Origin: Rhodanobacter thiooxydans LCS2
GTDB taxonomy: Bacteria > Pseudomonadota > Gammaproteobacteria > Xanthomonadales > Rhodanobacteraceae
Direction of reading: 5' to 3'
Assembly (NCBI RefSeq): GCF_000264375.1
Contig: NZ_AJXW01000002.1
Span: 1-64,000 of the forward strand
Length of the DNA stretch: 64,000 bases
The position numbers and the translations under genes were made by a program. Positions 19,812-28,751 of the stretch are shown here, in pieces (within the stretch, counting starts at the first letter, position 1; each line of letters opens with the position of its first letter). The notes beneath the pieces were generated by a model, which saw only the letters and a list, made by a program, of their open reading frames with translations, made no database searches and was not told the origin of the DNA.

Positions 19812-21027
19812 CATGCTGACAGATACCAAGCTGCGCTCCCTGAAACTTCGCGAAGATGCATACCGTGTCGCCGACACGAATGGCCTGTGCATCGAAGTGC
19901 GACCATCAGGAGCGAAGGTGTGGCGTTATCGCTATCGCCACTCGGGCAAGGCAAGCATGATCACGCTTGCCGAGTATCCGATTATGTCGCTCGGCGAGGC
20001 GCGAGCCGAGCGGGATCGGCTGCGGGCATTGGTTAAGGGCGGCGCCAATCCTACCCAGGTGGCTCGCATCGAGCGGGCCGCACAGACCGAGCGAGCCAGA
20101 TCCACCTTCAGCGCGATCGCCATTGAACTACTGGAGAAGCGAACCAAGGAGGGACTGACTCCCGGATCTGTGAAGCGCGAGCGTCGTCTGATCGAGAAGG
20201 ACCTGGCGAGCATCAGCGATATCCCAATCACGGACGTGACGGCCCCGGTGTTGCTGGTAGCGTTGCGCAAGTTGGAGAAGCGTGGCGTTGCCGAGACGGC
20301 GCACCGGACACGCTCACTTGCTAGCCGTGTGTTCCGCTACGCGATTGCCACTGGGCGGGCGACATCTAACCCAGCCGATAGCTTGGTCGGAGCGCTGGAG
20401 CAACCACGGACCAGGCACTTCGCGAGCATCACCGATCCTGCCCAGATCAGCGACCTATTGCGGGCAATGTATTCCTATCAAGGGTCGCCGGTTACCTTGG
20501 CGGCGTTGCGGTTGGGACCGATGCTCTTCGTACGACCCGGGGAGTTGCGAAAAGCTCGATGGGAGGATGTCGATCTTGAAAAGGCCGAGTGGCGTTTTGT
20601 CGCCAGTAAGACAGGAACGCCACACATCGTGCCTCTGTCGTCGCAGGCGAAAGAGGTTTTCGAAGATCTGAGGCATCTTACCCGCCGGAGCGAGTTTGTC
20701 TTTCCGGGAGTCAGAAGTTCAAAGCGTCCGATGAGTGAGAACACAATCAACGCGGCGCTTCGGAACCTTGGCTTCGATGGCGACACCATAACTGGCCACG
20801 GCTTCAGGGCCATGGCGAGAACAGTCTTGGATGAGGTTTTGGGTTTCCGACCTGACCACATCGAGCATCAACTGGCGCATGCAGTCCGGGATCCGCTTGG
20901 GCGTGCCTACAACCGCACCGCACACTTGCCCGAGCGAAAGAAGATGATGCAGGCCTGGGCCGACTATCTTGATCAGCTTCGAGAAAGTACGGAAAAGGTC
21001 GTTTCGATCAGGCGAAAGGCTGGTTAG
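19804..21027 (+). CDS. int: P4-type tyrosine integrase
   Basis: 407-aa tyrosine recombinase that integrates the island at the tRNA. An N-terminal arm-binding domain of the DUF4102 type (TDTKLRSLKLREDAYRVADT, then YRHSGKASMITLAEYP) is followed by a core-binding domain and the catalytic domain. The catalytic residues are all visible: Arg244 (RPGELR), Lys269, His332-x-x-Arg335 (HGFR), His359 (QLAH) and Tyr369 (AYNR). ATG 19804 lies within an arm repeat; ATG 19813 is an alternative start. It is convergent with the defence operon. Confidence 0.95.
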   Translation: MTHMLTDTKLRSLKLREDAYRVADTNGLCIEVRPSGAKVWRYRYRHSGKASMITLAEYPIMSLGEARAERDRLRALVKGGANPTQVARIERAAQTERARSTFSAIAIELLEKRTKEGLTPGSVKRERRLIEKDLASISDIPITDVTAPVLLVALRKLEKRGVAETAHRTRSLASRVFRYAIATGRATSNPADSLVGALEQPRTRHFASITDPAQISDLLRAMYSYQGSPVTLAALRLGPMLFVRPGELRKARWEDVDLEKAEWRFVASKTGTPHIVPLSSQAKEVFEDLRHLTRRSEFVFPGVRSSKRPMSENTINAALRNLGFDGDTITGHGFRAMARTVLDEVLGFRPDHIEHQLAHAVRDPLGRAYNRTAHLPERKKMMQAWADYLDQLRESTEKVVSIRRKAG

Positions 21028-21185
21028 TGCGGTGAGCAACTTCCGACCCGAACAGCCAAGGCAAGACCCTGCATATCAACGTTGCGGCCTGCGGACTCGC
21101 CGCGTAAGGCTGATGAATAACTGGGATCGCTTTTTGCAGTTCTGCTGCACAGTCGTTCCGTCCCCTGCTTCATGGGGCCGGAGGA

Positions 21186-23240
21186 CTAGGTGATGCCTTC
21201 CTGCCTGGCCTTCTCTAGAATTTCAATAAGCACCCCGCTCTGCCTTTCGGTGGGGATCTTCGCGGGAATCTGCTTGGCGATTTTCAGTATGTCCACCTCC
21301 TTCTGAGTCAGGAATCCGCGCGCCGCTCCCTCTTGCAATATCAAAGACCAGCGCGCCGCCGGCACTTCGAACACCCGTTTCTGCGCCTCGATTCCATCGT
21401 CGATCTTCTGAACCTGACGAGCTGACCTAGCCACATGTCGATTTTTTTCAGCGGATGAAAGATTGTGCCAAAATTCCCTAGGGACAAGATCTGCGATCTG
21501 GTCTGCCCGCTTTAATAGGCGGTCCCAACAAGCCTCTTTTTTGCACCATTCGGTGACATTCGAAATTCCCTGCGGGGGACTGGCGATATCAAGGCTCACG
21601 GCGTGAGCGATGATGGCAAGCGTCTGCAATAAGGCCTCATCAATTCCTTGCACGACCCAGATACGCTGATAGTCCACCGTAAATTCTCGACGCCTAGTAA
21701 TTTCACCAAGCAACGCAAGCGTGTATGCGACGATGTTGGCGCGATAGCCACCGTTGTACCATGGCTGAGCGGACACCAACTTTTCCGTCGCGTGGAACAG
21801 AATGCCTCTCGCGATGGCTCGGTGGAAATACAGTTCGTTGAAGCTGTCAGACGATTTTTCCCACTCTTTACCTATCCTCCGCGCATATTGAGCGAAGTTC
21901 TTCTGACCACCTAAATTCACCCACCTCGGGTGGTCATCGAACACATTTTCGAACTTGGCGAGGTCAGTCTTGGTGAACATCTGCGTTTTGGGGTATTCAG
22001 CCTTGAAGCGCTTTTGCTCACGGGGCGTGAGCTTTGATTGTGCGTCTAGGTATTGACCGCGCGCACGTTCATAGAACCACTTGGTTTCACGCTGTGCGCC
22101 CTGCTGGGCTGGTGCCCACATGCGCCGCGAGAAGTCCGCCATGCGCACATGAAAGGGATGATTGGAGAAGAAGTCAGCTGCATTCACCCGATTCTGCGTG
22201 TTGGCATATTCCGAAATTCGGGGCACGATCTTCTCACTCTCGTCGCTATCGATTACCGACAGCTTCATCTGAACGAAAATTCTCGACAGATCCGCCTTGT
22301 CTCGTCGCTGGGTATGAAAGAGCGAGGCCGTAGTCTGTCCACCGTTCACGATCTGGAGATCCGTTATGCGACTGATCTGGAGACCACTATCCGTCATTCG
22401 CGTTTCAATCAGGCCGGCAGTTGCGGTAATGCCGTTGTTGTAGGCAAAGAACATCTGAGGCTCGTTGAGGATCGTCGCCCTGATGCCCTTGTTCACCTGA
22501 GCCCGGGCCTGTAAGAAAGTCCGCACGTTCTGTTCGAGCAGCCTCGCGCTGTAATGACCGTAAAGCGTCGCAAGAATGGTCGCGGGCATGACAATAAGGT
22601 AAGACTGACAGGAATCCATCCCGAGGTCAGCCGACAGGCAGTTGATGCCACATCCGAACATTTGAACGAAATCGATGTTGAGCGGCTCCTTGTGTCCACG
22701 TGAGCTGCGCTGACGCTGGAAGCGCGCTATATCCCAGATGTGATAAGTCGCGGAGATCCCGCCGATTTGGTTATCCGGGTACGACTCGAAACGATCGCTG
22801 AGTGCTCGGTCTGAAACCAGATAAAAATTGACTTGGCGTAGTCTCTCGCTGCGGTCGGCGATCTGCTGCACAAGACCATATTCCGGCGTCGTGACATCAG
22901 GATTCAGCGTGCCTTGGAGGCTCGCATCGAAGAAGTTGGCTACTCGCTTGAAGGTGGCGTCCACCTCAGTGCGGGTCAGAGTTTCCAGCTCACGGCGGCA
23001 ATCAAAATCCGCCACGAAGAGATCGAGCGCATCTTCGTCATTGAACCAGAACCCGTCAACCCTCATTCCACGCGAAGTGCGGAAAGGACAATGCTCGAAG
23101 CCTTCAACGAATCCGGTTTCGATCAGTTCACTGGTGACGGCCTCCATAAAGGCTTCCAACTGAAACGTGCTGCTCGCCTCTGCTCCAGCAAGCATCTCCT
23201 GCCGAAAGTCGTGAAAAAAAACCTCAAGCGTCTGTTCCAT
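21186..23240 (-). CDS. AIPR-family (abortive infection phage resistance) protein
   Basis: 684-aa protein carrying the AIPR signature in its middle third: LLEQNVRTFL, VNKGIRATI, FFAYNNGITATA and DLQIVNGGQTTASLF. The N-terminal region and a C-terminal helical extension flank it. AIPR proteins are named after AbiR-type phage resistance and recur in restriction-linked operons; the biochemical activity is not settled. It is the last gene of a six-gene operon and its start overlaps the end of the DUF4420 gene by 17 bp. Confidence 0.9.
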   Translation of the reverse strand: MEQTLEVFFHDFRQEMLAGAEASSTFQLEAFMEAVTSELIETGFVEGFEHCPFRTSRGMRVDGFWFNDEDALDLFVADFDCRRELETLTRTEVDATFKRVANFFDASLQGTLNPDVTTPEYGLVQQIADRSERLRQVNFYLVSDRALSDRFESYPDNQIGGISATYHIWDIARFQRQRSSRGHKEPLNIDFVQMFGCGINCLSADLGMDSCQSYLIVMPATILATLYGHYSARLLEQNVRTFLQARAQVNKGIRATILNEPQMFFAYNNGITATAGLIETRMTDSGLQISRITDLQIVNGGQTTASLFHTQRRDKADLSRIFVQMKLSVIDSDESEKIVPRISEYANTQNRVNAADFFSNHPFHVRMADFSRRMWAPAQQGAQRETKWFYERARGQYLDAQSKLTPREQKRFKAEYPKTQMFTKTDLAKFENVFDDHPRWVNLGGQKNFAQYARRIGKEWEKSSDSFNELYFHRAIARGILFHATEKLVSAQPWYNGGYRANIVAYTLALLGEITRRREFTVDYQRIWVVQGIDEALLQTLAIIAHAVSLDIASPPQGISNVTEWCKKEACWDRLLKRADQIADLVPREFWHNLSSAEKNRHVARSARQVQKIDDGIEAQKRVFEVPAARWSLILQEGAARGFLTQKEVDILKIAKQIPAKIPTERQSGVLIEILEKARQEGIT

Positions 23241-24207
23241 CAGTGCCCCCGTAGATGGCTCCGTTGTCGCAAGTGAATGAAGCGATCGCCTCCAGCTTGA
23301 TATCGTAAGCGACCTTGGTAACTCCGGTCGGAAGACGTGACCGGATCAAACACGGGAAGCTTTCCTCAACGCGGAAACTCCATACCTCACTGACGACGAA
23401 CCGCGGCTCGTCATAGTCTGGGAGCGGTGCGTACCCGTTCGCTACAAGCTTGCGGTCAAAGGCCTCGACGGCTTTCGCGTCTCCAAGTCGCGCCTGTACA
23501 GCAGCCACGAGATCATTGAGCGATTGTGCCGCGGATGCTTCCCGCAGGTTGCTCAAGCGATAGATGCGCAGAAATAAATCATCGTTTAGAGATTCCAGTT
23601 GGTCTTCCGAGGAAATTCGGACAGTACTTCGCTCTGCGCCGGACAGCGATTTGATCTCAATAGCCGTATTGCCGAAAATGAAGTCCTGATGGGACTTTTC
23701 CGGCCCAAGCCAGGCTTCGACTGCCGCGCCGGTTGATTGCAGGCGATCCATCAGCTCCAAAAGGAACGTAAGTTCCGCGAAGAGTCCCCATACTTCCTCG
23801 ATAGACAAACGCTGCCCGCTACGACCGGACAGGAAAGTTTTCCAGCGGCGTATATGAGCGAGTGCCACGGCCAGTGAGCTCGAAGAGTCATTCGCATATT
23901 GCAGCGCCGACGTAAGCGTCCGGCAGAGACTTTCGAAAAGGTCACGATCCACCTGCTTCTCGAGCGTGAGGATAAGTCGTTGCTGACCCGGTCGGCCGGC
24001 GCGGAGGTCAACATCGATCCCATGTACCGTTACGACATGCTTTCGGTACTGCATTGTGTGGTCGCCGTCGAGCTCCACAATGAAGAGGCAGGCACCGTTC
24101 GCGTCCCGCCCCCAGAAGCAGGCGACAGCCATCTTGCCTGCAGCTTGACGGACATTGAGGTCGATGTCCGGTACCGCAATGTCGTCCCAAGGTGAAGCGT
24201 CAGGCAT
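23224..24207 (-). CDS. PD-(D/E)XK motif protein, DUF4420
   Basis: 327-aa protein with a nuclease-like core: GLFAELTFLLELM (helix with conserved Glu), then HQDFIFGNTAIEIKSL, which supplies the D...ExK of the PD-(D/E)XK fold, followed by a STVRISSEDQL segment. DUF4420 proteins are predicted restriction endonuclease-like effectors that sit beside Z1 and AIPR genes. ATG 24207 is favoured by GAGGATGACTACG just upstream; ATG 24216 is possible. The start lies inside the end of the Z1 gene (overlap 8 bp). Confidence 0.87.
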   Translation of the reverse strand: MPDASPWDDIAVPDIDLNVRQAAGKMAVACFWGRDANGACLFIVELDGDHTMQYRKHVVTVHGIDVDLRAGRPGQQRLILTLEKQVDRDLFESLCRTLTSALQYANDSSSSLAVALAHIRRWKTFLSGRSGQRLSIEEVWGLFAELTFLLELMDRLQSTGAAVEAWLGPEKSHQDFIFGNTAIEIKSLSGAERSTVRISSEDQLESLNDDLFLRIYRLSNLREASAAQSLNDLVAAVQARLGDAKAVEAFDRKLVANGYAPLPDYDEPRFVVSEVWSFRVEESFPCLIRSRLPTGVTKVAYDIKLEAIASFTCDNGAIYGGTDGTDA

Positions 24208-26851
24208 CGTAGTCATCCTCATCATCCGGATCATCCGGGGCACCCTGCATCCGCTCCAGCCAGACGCGGTTCGCGACCACCTCTATCTCAGTCTCATAGT
24301 GACCAGGCGGGAAGCTGACGCCGAACGCGGCAATCGGTCCCTTTGCACGGCTACCATCCTTCGGGCCTAACGAATGGATCATGAGCAACGGCTTGTTTCG
24401 AACTTCGCGATAGTGGGTATCCGATGGAGCAACTGGCCTTTCCTCGGATGCTGCCAGCCTTTCAGCGGATTCGTGCTGCTCCTTCGTCAGACCAAGTTTC
24501 TCATCGCCACGCGACGCGACACGGTCCTTGGCTAGCCGCCATGCCGTGCCCTGCAGGTCGGTGACGGCTCGCAACTGCACGTTCAGTTTATACGGGTGAG
24601 CGCTGTCGCCGCGGGGCGAGATCAGTAACACATCACCTACTGAATGGTCGTCTGCGAGCGTCCGAAGATAAGCGACGATATCCGCTTTGCGATCGGCGAA
24701 TTGACTATGAGCCTGGAAGGCGATCAGGAAATCCTCAATCAGGTCCACGGCCACATCGTAGAAGATGTAGCCCTTACCGGTGTCTTCGGGTGTGTGACCA
24801 CCAAAGCCATCGCGCCATGCCTTCTCGATCAGAGCAAAGTTACCGGTATTTACATCCTGATCCGTGGAGACAATATAGCTTTCCAACATCCGACCGCTGA
24901 AGTTCTGACGGAACTTCACCTTCTCTCCGGCGCGCATCTTGTTCGCAGCAGTTATCAGCAAACTGTCCGGGTGAGCCATGACGTAAAGCCCGAACTGGCG
25001 TGGACTGAGTCCATCACGGCGCATGCGCTTCACCTGCTGGACCAGCTCCTCCGCTGCCTGCGCAATATGCGAATACCAACTGATCGAGTCGCGTGAAAGG
25101 TGGATTCGACAAAGGTCCTCGAAGCCTGGCCTATAACCGAACCATCGGCCCATCTGCATGAGCGTGTCGTACATCTTTGTATTGCGGTACATGTAGCTGA
25201 CGGTCAGACCCTCGATGGTCAGGCCCCGAGAAAGACTTAAGCCGCCGACCGCGATAGCGGTGAGTCCAACCCCCTCCTTTTCGTACTTTGCGTAGTCGAG
25301 TACCTCGTCGCTCTTGCTGTTGATGACAAAGAGGTGCAAGTGGTCAAACACCCCGTTCAGCGCCGACTTGACCTGTAGCCAAGTAAAGCCGGCATTAGCG
25401 TATTCGGCTTCGAATGCTTGTCTCAGTCCTTCCATGTAGCTATTCGCCGATGAAATGGGTTCCGGCATCATGTAGTTGGTGCGAACTGCCTCCCTCATCC
25501 TTTTCTCCCGCAGGCTGATGAAGTCCCGCACTGCCTTCTGCACCGGCACGAAGCGCGAGACGTTGATCATCATGGAGCAGTGCTTATTCACCTGCCCGCG
25601 TAGATTGCGGATGGCGCGGGCGACAATGAACTCATCCAGGGCTCGATAAAGGCTGGGAGGTAGCTCCTTGACCGTATCGTCTCGCTTGTGCACGTAGGGA
25701 ATGAGGTCTTCGCAGTCATCTATCGGCCGTACGATTGACTGGCTGGTCTCTTCGTTAAGAAACACTTTTTCCGCGCCGAAATATGTGGTTGGCGCGTCAA
25801 GGCAATAGATGAAGTCGCGGGGAAACAGCTCCTCGCGCACATCTTTATCATAGGCATCAGGATTGATGAAGATGTTTGCGAAGGGAGTGGCCGTGTATCC
25901 GACATAGCAGGACTTGTCAAACAGCCCGAGAATGCGTCGGATCATGGCATTCGTCCGGGTGGGATCCAAATCTTCCTTATTAGTATTAATCGAAGCGTTA
26001 TCGGCCTCGTCGTCTATCAGAAGCATGGGCACATCAGAAATGCGCTCTTTGCCTTCTGCATTTAACTCTTTGAGCCATTTATGGAGAGAAGTTAGCGTCG
26101 TCACCCGTTTTTTGATGATGAGGATGATCGGCTTACTGAAATCGTTGATCTTCCAGCCGCTTTTCCCAGCGGTGTTTTTGTTGAAGTCATCATTGATGTT
26201 AGTGAGTGTTGCCGGGTGCGGATAACCACGCTCCAGTCCGACACCGATTGTCTTGCGGTCTTCCGGGTCGCTGGAACGGCCTATAAAAGCTTCGTCAATG
26301 CGTTCCTGCGTCTGTTTGCGGAGATTGTTGTGTATTCCAGCGATGACGATGATGAACTTGTAGCCGGCATCAGCAGCCTTGGCGATCAGCCCGGTATAGT
26401 TGGCCGTCTTCCCTGACTGCACATGACCTATTACGAGACCGCGTCGGCTCCAAGCCGTACCTTCGCTGCACGGGTCTTGGAGATGGCCCAGAATCCGGGT
26501 TGTTACATCGCTGAGCGACTGCACCATACGAGGTGGCCACCCTTCCTTGAGCAGGAAGTTTTCGTATGCGGTCGCATAGGTCCAGGTGATGTCCCCACGA
26601 CGATGGACCCACTGGTCATCATGCTTCGCCGTAACATCGACCAGCGACACACCCGCTCCCATGCGCGTGTCGACCGAAATCATCGCCTCGGTGATGATGT
26701 TCCGGAGATCACCGGTGTAACTGAAGATGCCTGCGATCTGCTTCGCTTTCTCTTCGACCTGGTCGCGTGTTGGCGTTTCAGCCATGTTGGCGAGGCCCGC
26801 AATAAGCGAGTTCGCGATATTCCTTTCTTCCGTAATGGCAGTCGTGCTCAC
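24200..26851 (-). CDS. Z1-domain P-loop protein (SF2 helicase-like)
   Basis: 883-aa protein. A Walker A loop GHVQSGKT is at residues 142-149 and a Walker B/DEAD-like DDEAD at 280-284. This is consistent with an SF2-type ATPase, followed by the Z1 region (SRGLTIEGLTVSYMYRNTKMYDTLMQMGRWFGYR, quoted in part: GLSLSRGLTIEG and MQMGRWFGYR). Z1 proteins are conserved partners of MORC/MutL-like ATPases in predicted restriction systems. Its ATG overlaps the stop of the upstream ATPase gene (ATGA). Confidence 0.92.
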   Translation of the reverse strand: MSTTAITEERNIANSLIAGLANMAETPTRDQVEEKAKQIAGIFSYTGDLRNIITEAMISVDTRMGAGVSLVDVTAKHDDQWVHRRGDITWTYATAYENFLLKEGWPPRMVQSLSDVTTRILGHLQDPCSEGTAWSRRGLVIGHVQSGKTANYTGLIAKAADAGYKFIIVIAGIHNNLRKQTQERIDEAFIGRSSDPEDRKTIGVGLERGYPHPATLTNINDDFNKNTAGKSGWKINDFSKPIILIIKKRVTTLTSLHKWLKELNAEGKERISDVPMLLIDDEADNASINTNKEDLDPTRTNAMIRRILGLFDKSCYVGYTATPFANIFINPDAYDKDVREELFPRDFIYCLDAPTTYFGAEKVFLNEETSQSIVRPIDDCEDLIPYVHKRDDTVKELPPSLYRALDEFIVARAIRNLRGQVNKHCSMMINVSRFVPVQKAVRDFISLREKRMREAVRTNYMMPEPISSANSYMEGLRQAFEAEYANAGFTWLQVKSALNGVFDHLHLFVINSKSDEVLDYAKYEKEGVGLTAIAVGGLSLSRGLTIEGLTVSYMYRNTKMYDTLMQMGRWFGYRPGFEDLCRIHLSRDSISWYSHIAQAAEELVQQVKRMRRDGLSPRQFGLYVMAHPDSLLITAANKMRAGEKVKFRQNFSGRMLESYIVSTDQDVNTGNFALIEKAWRDGFGGHTPEDTGKGYIFYDVAVDLIEDFLIAFQAHSQFADRKADIVAYLRTLADDHSVGDVLLISPRGDSAHPYKLNVQLRAVTDLQGTAWRLAKDRVASRGDEKLGLTKEQHESAERLAASEERPVAPSDTHYREVRNKPLLMIHSLGPKDGSRAKGPIAAFGVSFPPGHYETEIEVVANRVWLERMQGAPDDPDDEDDYDA

Positions 26852-28326
26852 GGGAATTCCCTTTTGATGAAGTCCTCGACAGTTTCGAACTCTTTGTCGA
26901 ACAGATGCGTCGAACGGGCGACCTGAAAAAACGATTTCGGATCACCCGGTTCCTCGCCATAGAGGGCGTGCTTCAGGCTTTTCAGGCGTTCTAACGTCTG
27001 GGCACCATCCGACGACGTTTGGTCCACTTGACGGGGTTGAGTGGAATAGTCGGAATAGATCATCTCGACCGGCAGCGATGCGGCAATCGAGTCGAGCAGC
27101 GTGCGCACTGATTTTTCGTCGTCAGGCAACAGCTTCGCAACCAATGCCGTGATGAGCGGATGTTGCGCATTGATTTCGAAGCGTATGCCGCTGTGATCAG
27201 CGTAACGCTCCCAGAACGGGGCTTCGCTTTCTTGAAAGAGCTTCTGACCACGGCCACGATGCACAATTACGCTACGTGCGGTGATCTTGCTGATGATCTG
27301 GCGCAACCGCTCACGTACCGCATGGGGCGGACGCGCCCGTGACTTCTTGATATCGATGGTCCAAGCCTCATCCAGATCGTTCGTAAAATCGATCTGGACG
27401 CGCGCCAGCTTGGTAGCTTCGCCTTTCGGCACCAGCCGAAACCAATCGCCCCAAGCCATGAGACGGCCGTTTCGATAGACGTAAACCCCTTGGTTTGAAA
27501 TGAAGTCGCTGCGATCCTGGTAGTAGTCGTACTCGGATGCGGAAAGTCGGCTGTGGTGCGGCAGGATGTACGGCTGCATAGATACCGCTACATCACCAAT
27601 CCAAACAGTCTCCTCGGGGAGAATCTGCGTTGCCGGGTTCTTGCGACAGAAGGGGTCGAACGGCGTGATGGCATGACCGTTTATCTTGATGGCGAGCTTC
27701 TTCCGTCCTTTCACTTCGCCGGCGAGAAAGCGGTGGAACACCAACGATAAGTGCCGTTCTACGACGGCAAGCTTGTCATTGACGATTTCATCGCGCTTGC
27801 TGCCGGCCTCATCCTCAAAGAGCCGGTCGAGGTCACGCCAGATGATCAGTGTGCCGTGTACCCCAACCAACTCTACGAGAGGTTGTTCTCCAATCTCGTC
27901 CGTTTCAAGCACGGAGATGAACCAGTCGTCGTCATCTTCGACTTGCGTGAGATTCCATTCCACCCCGACGCGCACGCCGGCTTTCGCGCTGAGCATCGTC
28001 AGTCGGCGGCATTGCGAGAAGGAAGCCGTCTTTAAACCGAGGCCGAAGCGACCGAGGTCCTTCGGTCCTCGTTTCTGACGGGGATCCGTAGCGCCATGTC
28101 GCATTGCAGCGATTGCTTCCGCTTCTGTCATACCGCACCCGTTGTCAGCGACTACGAGTACGGGCGAGCTGCGAGTCATGTCGCAAAAGATCTGTATCTC
28201 GGTCGCATCGGCGGAGATACTGTTGTCGATCAGGTCGGCGATCGCCGTTTCCAGTGAATAACCGAGGTCGCGGAGCGACGCCGTCAGACTTGCCGCGCTG
28301 GGCGGCAGGTGATGCAGGGTTGCCAT
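26848..28326 (-). CDS. MORC/MutL-like GHKL ATPase
   Basis: 492-aa ATPase of the HATPase_c_3 type. The Bergerat motifs are complete: N-box DLIDNSISA with Asn35, G1 DNGCGM at 61-66, and G2 GRFGLGLKTAS at about 92-102. The middle part resembles the S5-like transducer of MutL/MORC (KSRARPP contains the conserved Lys). No MutL endonuclease motif is evident. In the family the ATPase is thought to act as a DNA clamp or remodeller coupling recognition to cleavage. Start and stop both overlap neighbours, so translation is coupled. Confidence 0.92.
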   Translation of the reverse strand: MATLHHLPPSAASLTASLRDLGYSLETAIADLIDNSISADATEIQIFCDMTRSSPVLVVADNGCGMTEAEAIAAMRHGATDPRQKRGPKDLGRFGLGLKTASFSQCRRLTMLSAKAGVRVGVEWNLTQVEDDDDWFISVLETDEIGEQPLVELVGVHGTLIIWRDLDRLFEDEAGSKRDEIVNDKLAVVERHLSLVFHRFLAGEVKGRKKLAIKINGHAITPFDPFCRKNPATQILPEETVWIGDVAVSMQPYILPHHSRLSASEYDYYQDRSDFISNQGVYVYRNGRLMAWGDWFRLVPKGEATKLARVQIDFTNDLDEAWTIDIKKSRARPPHAVRERLRQIISKITARSVIVHRGRGQKLFQESEAPFWERYADHSGIRFEINAQHPLITALVAKLLPDDEKSVRTLLDSIAASLPVEMIYSDYSTQPRQVDQTSSDGAQTLERLKSLKHALYGEEPGDPKSFFQVARSTHLFDKEFETVEDFIKREFP

Positions 28327-28751
28327 CAGTCGTTTCTCCGCAAGTCAGCCGCTAAGCGACTGACAACCAAGTCAGGATCCGCTGCAAGCTCGCACTCCCA
28401 GACCACGACTACCGTCCAGCCTGCAGCCACGAGCTCAGAGCGGTTCCGCTCGTCGCGCCTAACATTTCCATCGAACTTTTCTTGCCAAAACGCCTTTCGA
28501 GTGGACGGCGTGGATGCATTTCGACACCCCGCATGGCGATGCCAGAAGCAGCCGTGAACGAAGATCGCCGTGCGATAGCGTGGCAGGACGATATCAGGCC
28601 GGCCGGGCAGTTCCTTCGCATGCAGACGGAACCTGAAACCAGCGCGATGCAACAACGAGCGCAGTCGCACTTCGGGGCCGGTGTTCTGCCCCCTGATGCG
28701 CGACATGTTCCAGCTTCGGCGCTCGCTGGAGAGTGTGTCAGCCATCATCAC
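28326..28751 (-). CDS. vsr: Vsr-type very short patch repair endonuclease
   Basis: 141-aa Vsr family nuclease. RSWNMSRIRGQNTGPEVRLRSLLHRAG is the standard N-terminal block (seen around residues 12-38), followed by LPGRPDIVLPRYRTAIFVHGCFWHRH with the catalytic Asp and the FWH zinc/active-site region, and the VVVVWECEL end. Classical Vsr nicks T:G mismatches made by deamination of 5mC; in MORC-linked systems it may instead act as the cutting subunit. Three possible starts (GTG 28751, ATG 28748 and 28745) overlap the methyltransferase stop. Confidence 0.93.
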   Translation of the reverse strand: MMMADTLSSERRSWNMSRIRGQNTGPEVRLRSLLHRAGFRFRLHAKELPGRPDIVLPRYRTAIFVHGCFWHRHAGCRNASTPSTRKAFWQEKFDGNVRRDERNRSELVAAGWTVVVVWECELAADPDLVVSRLAADLRRND

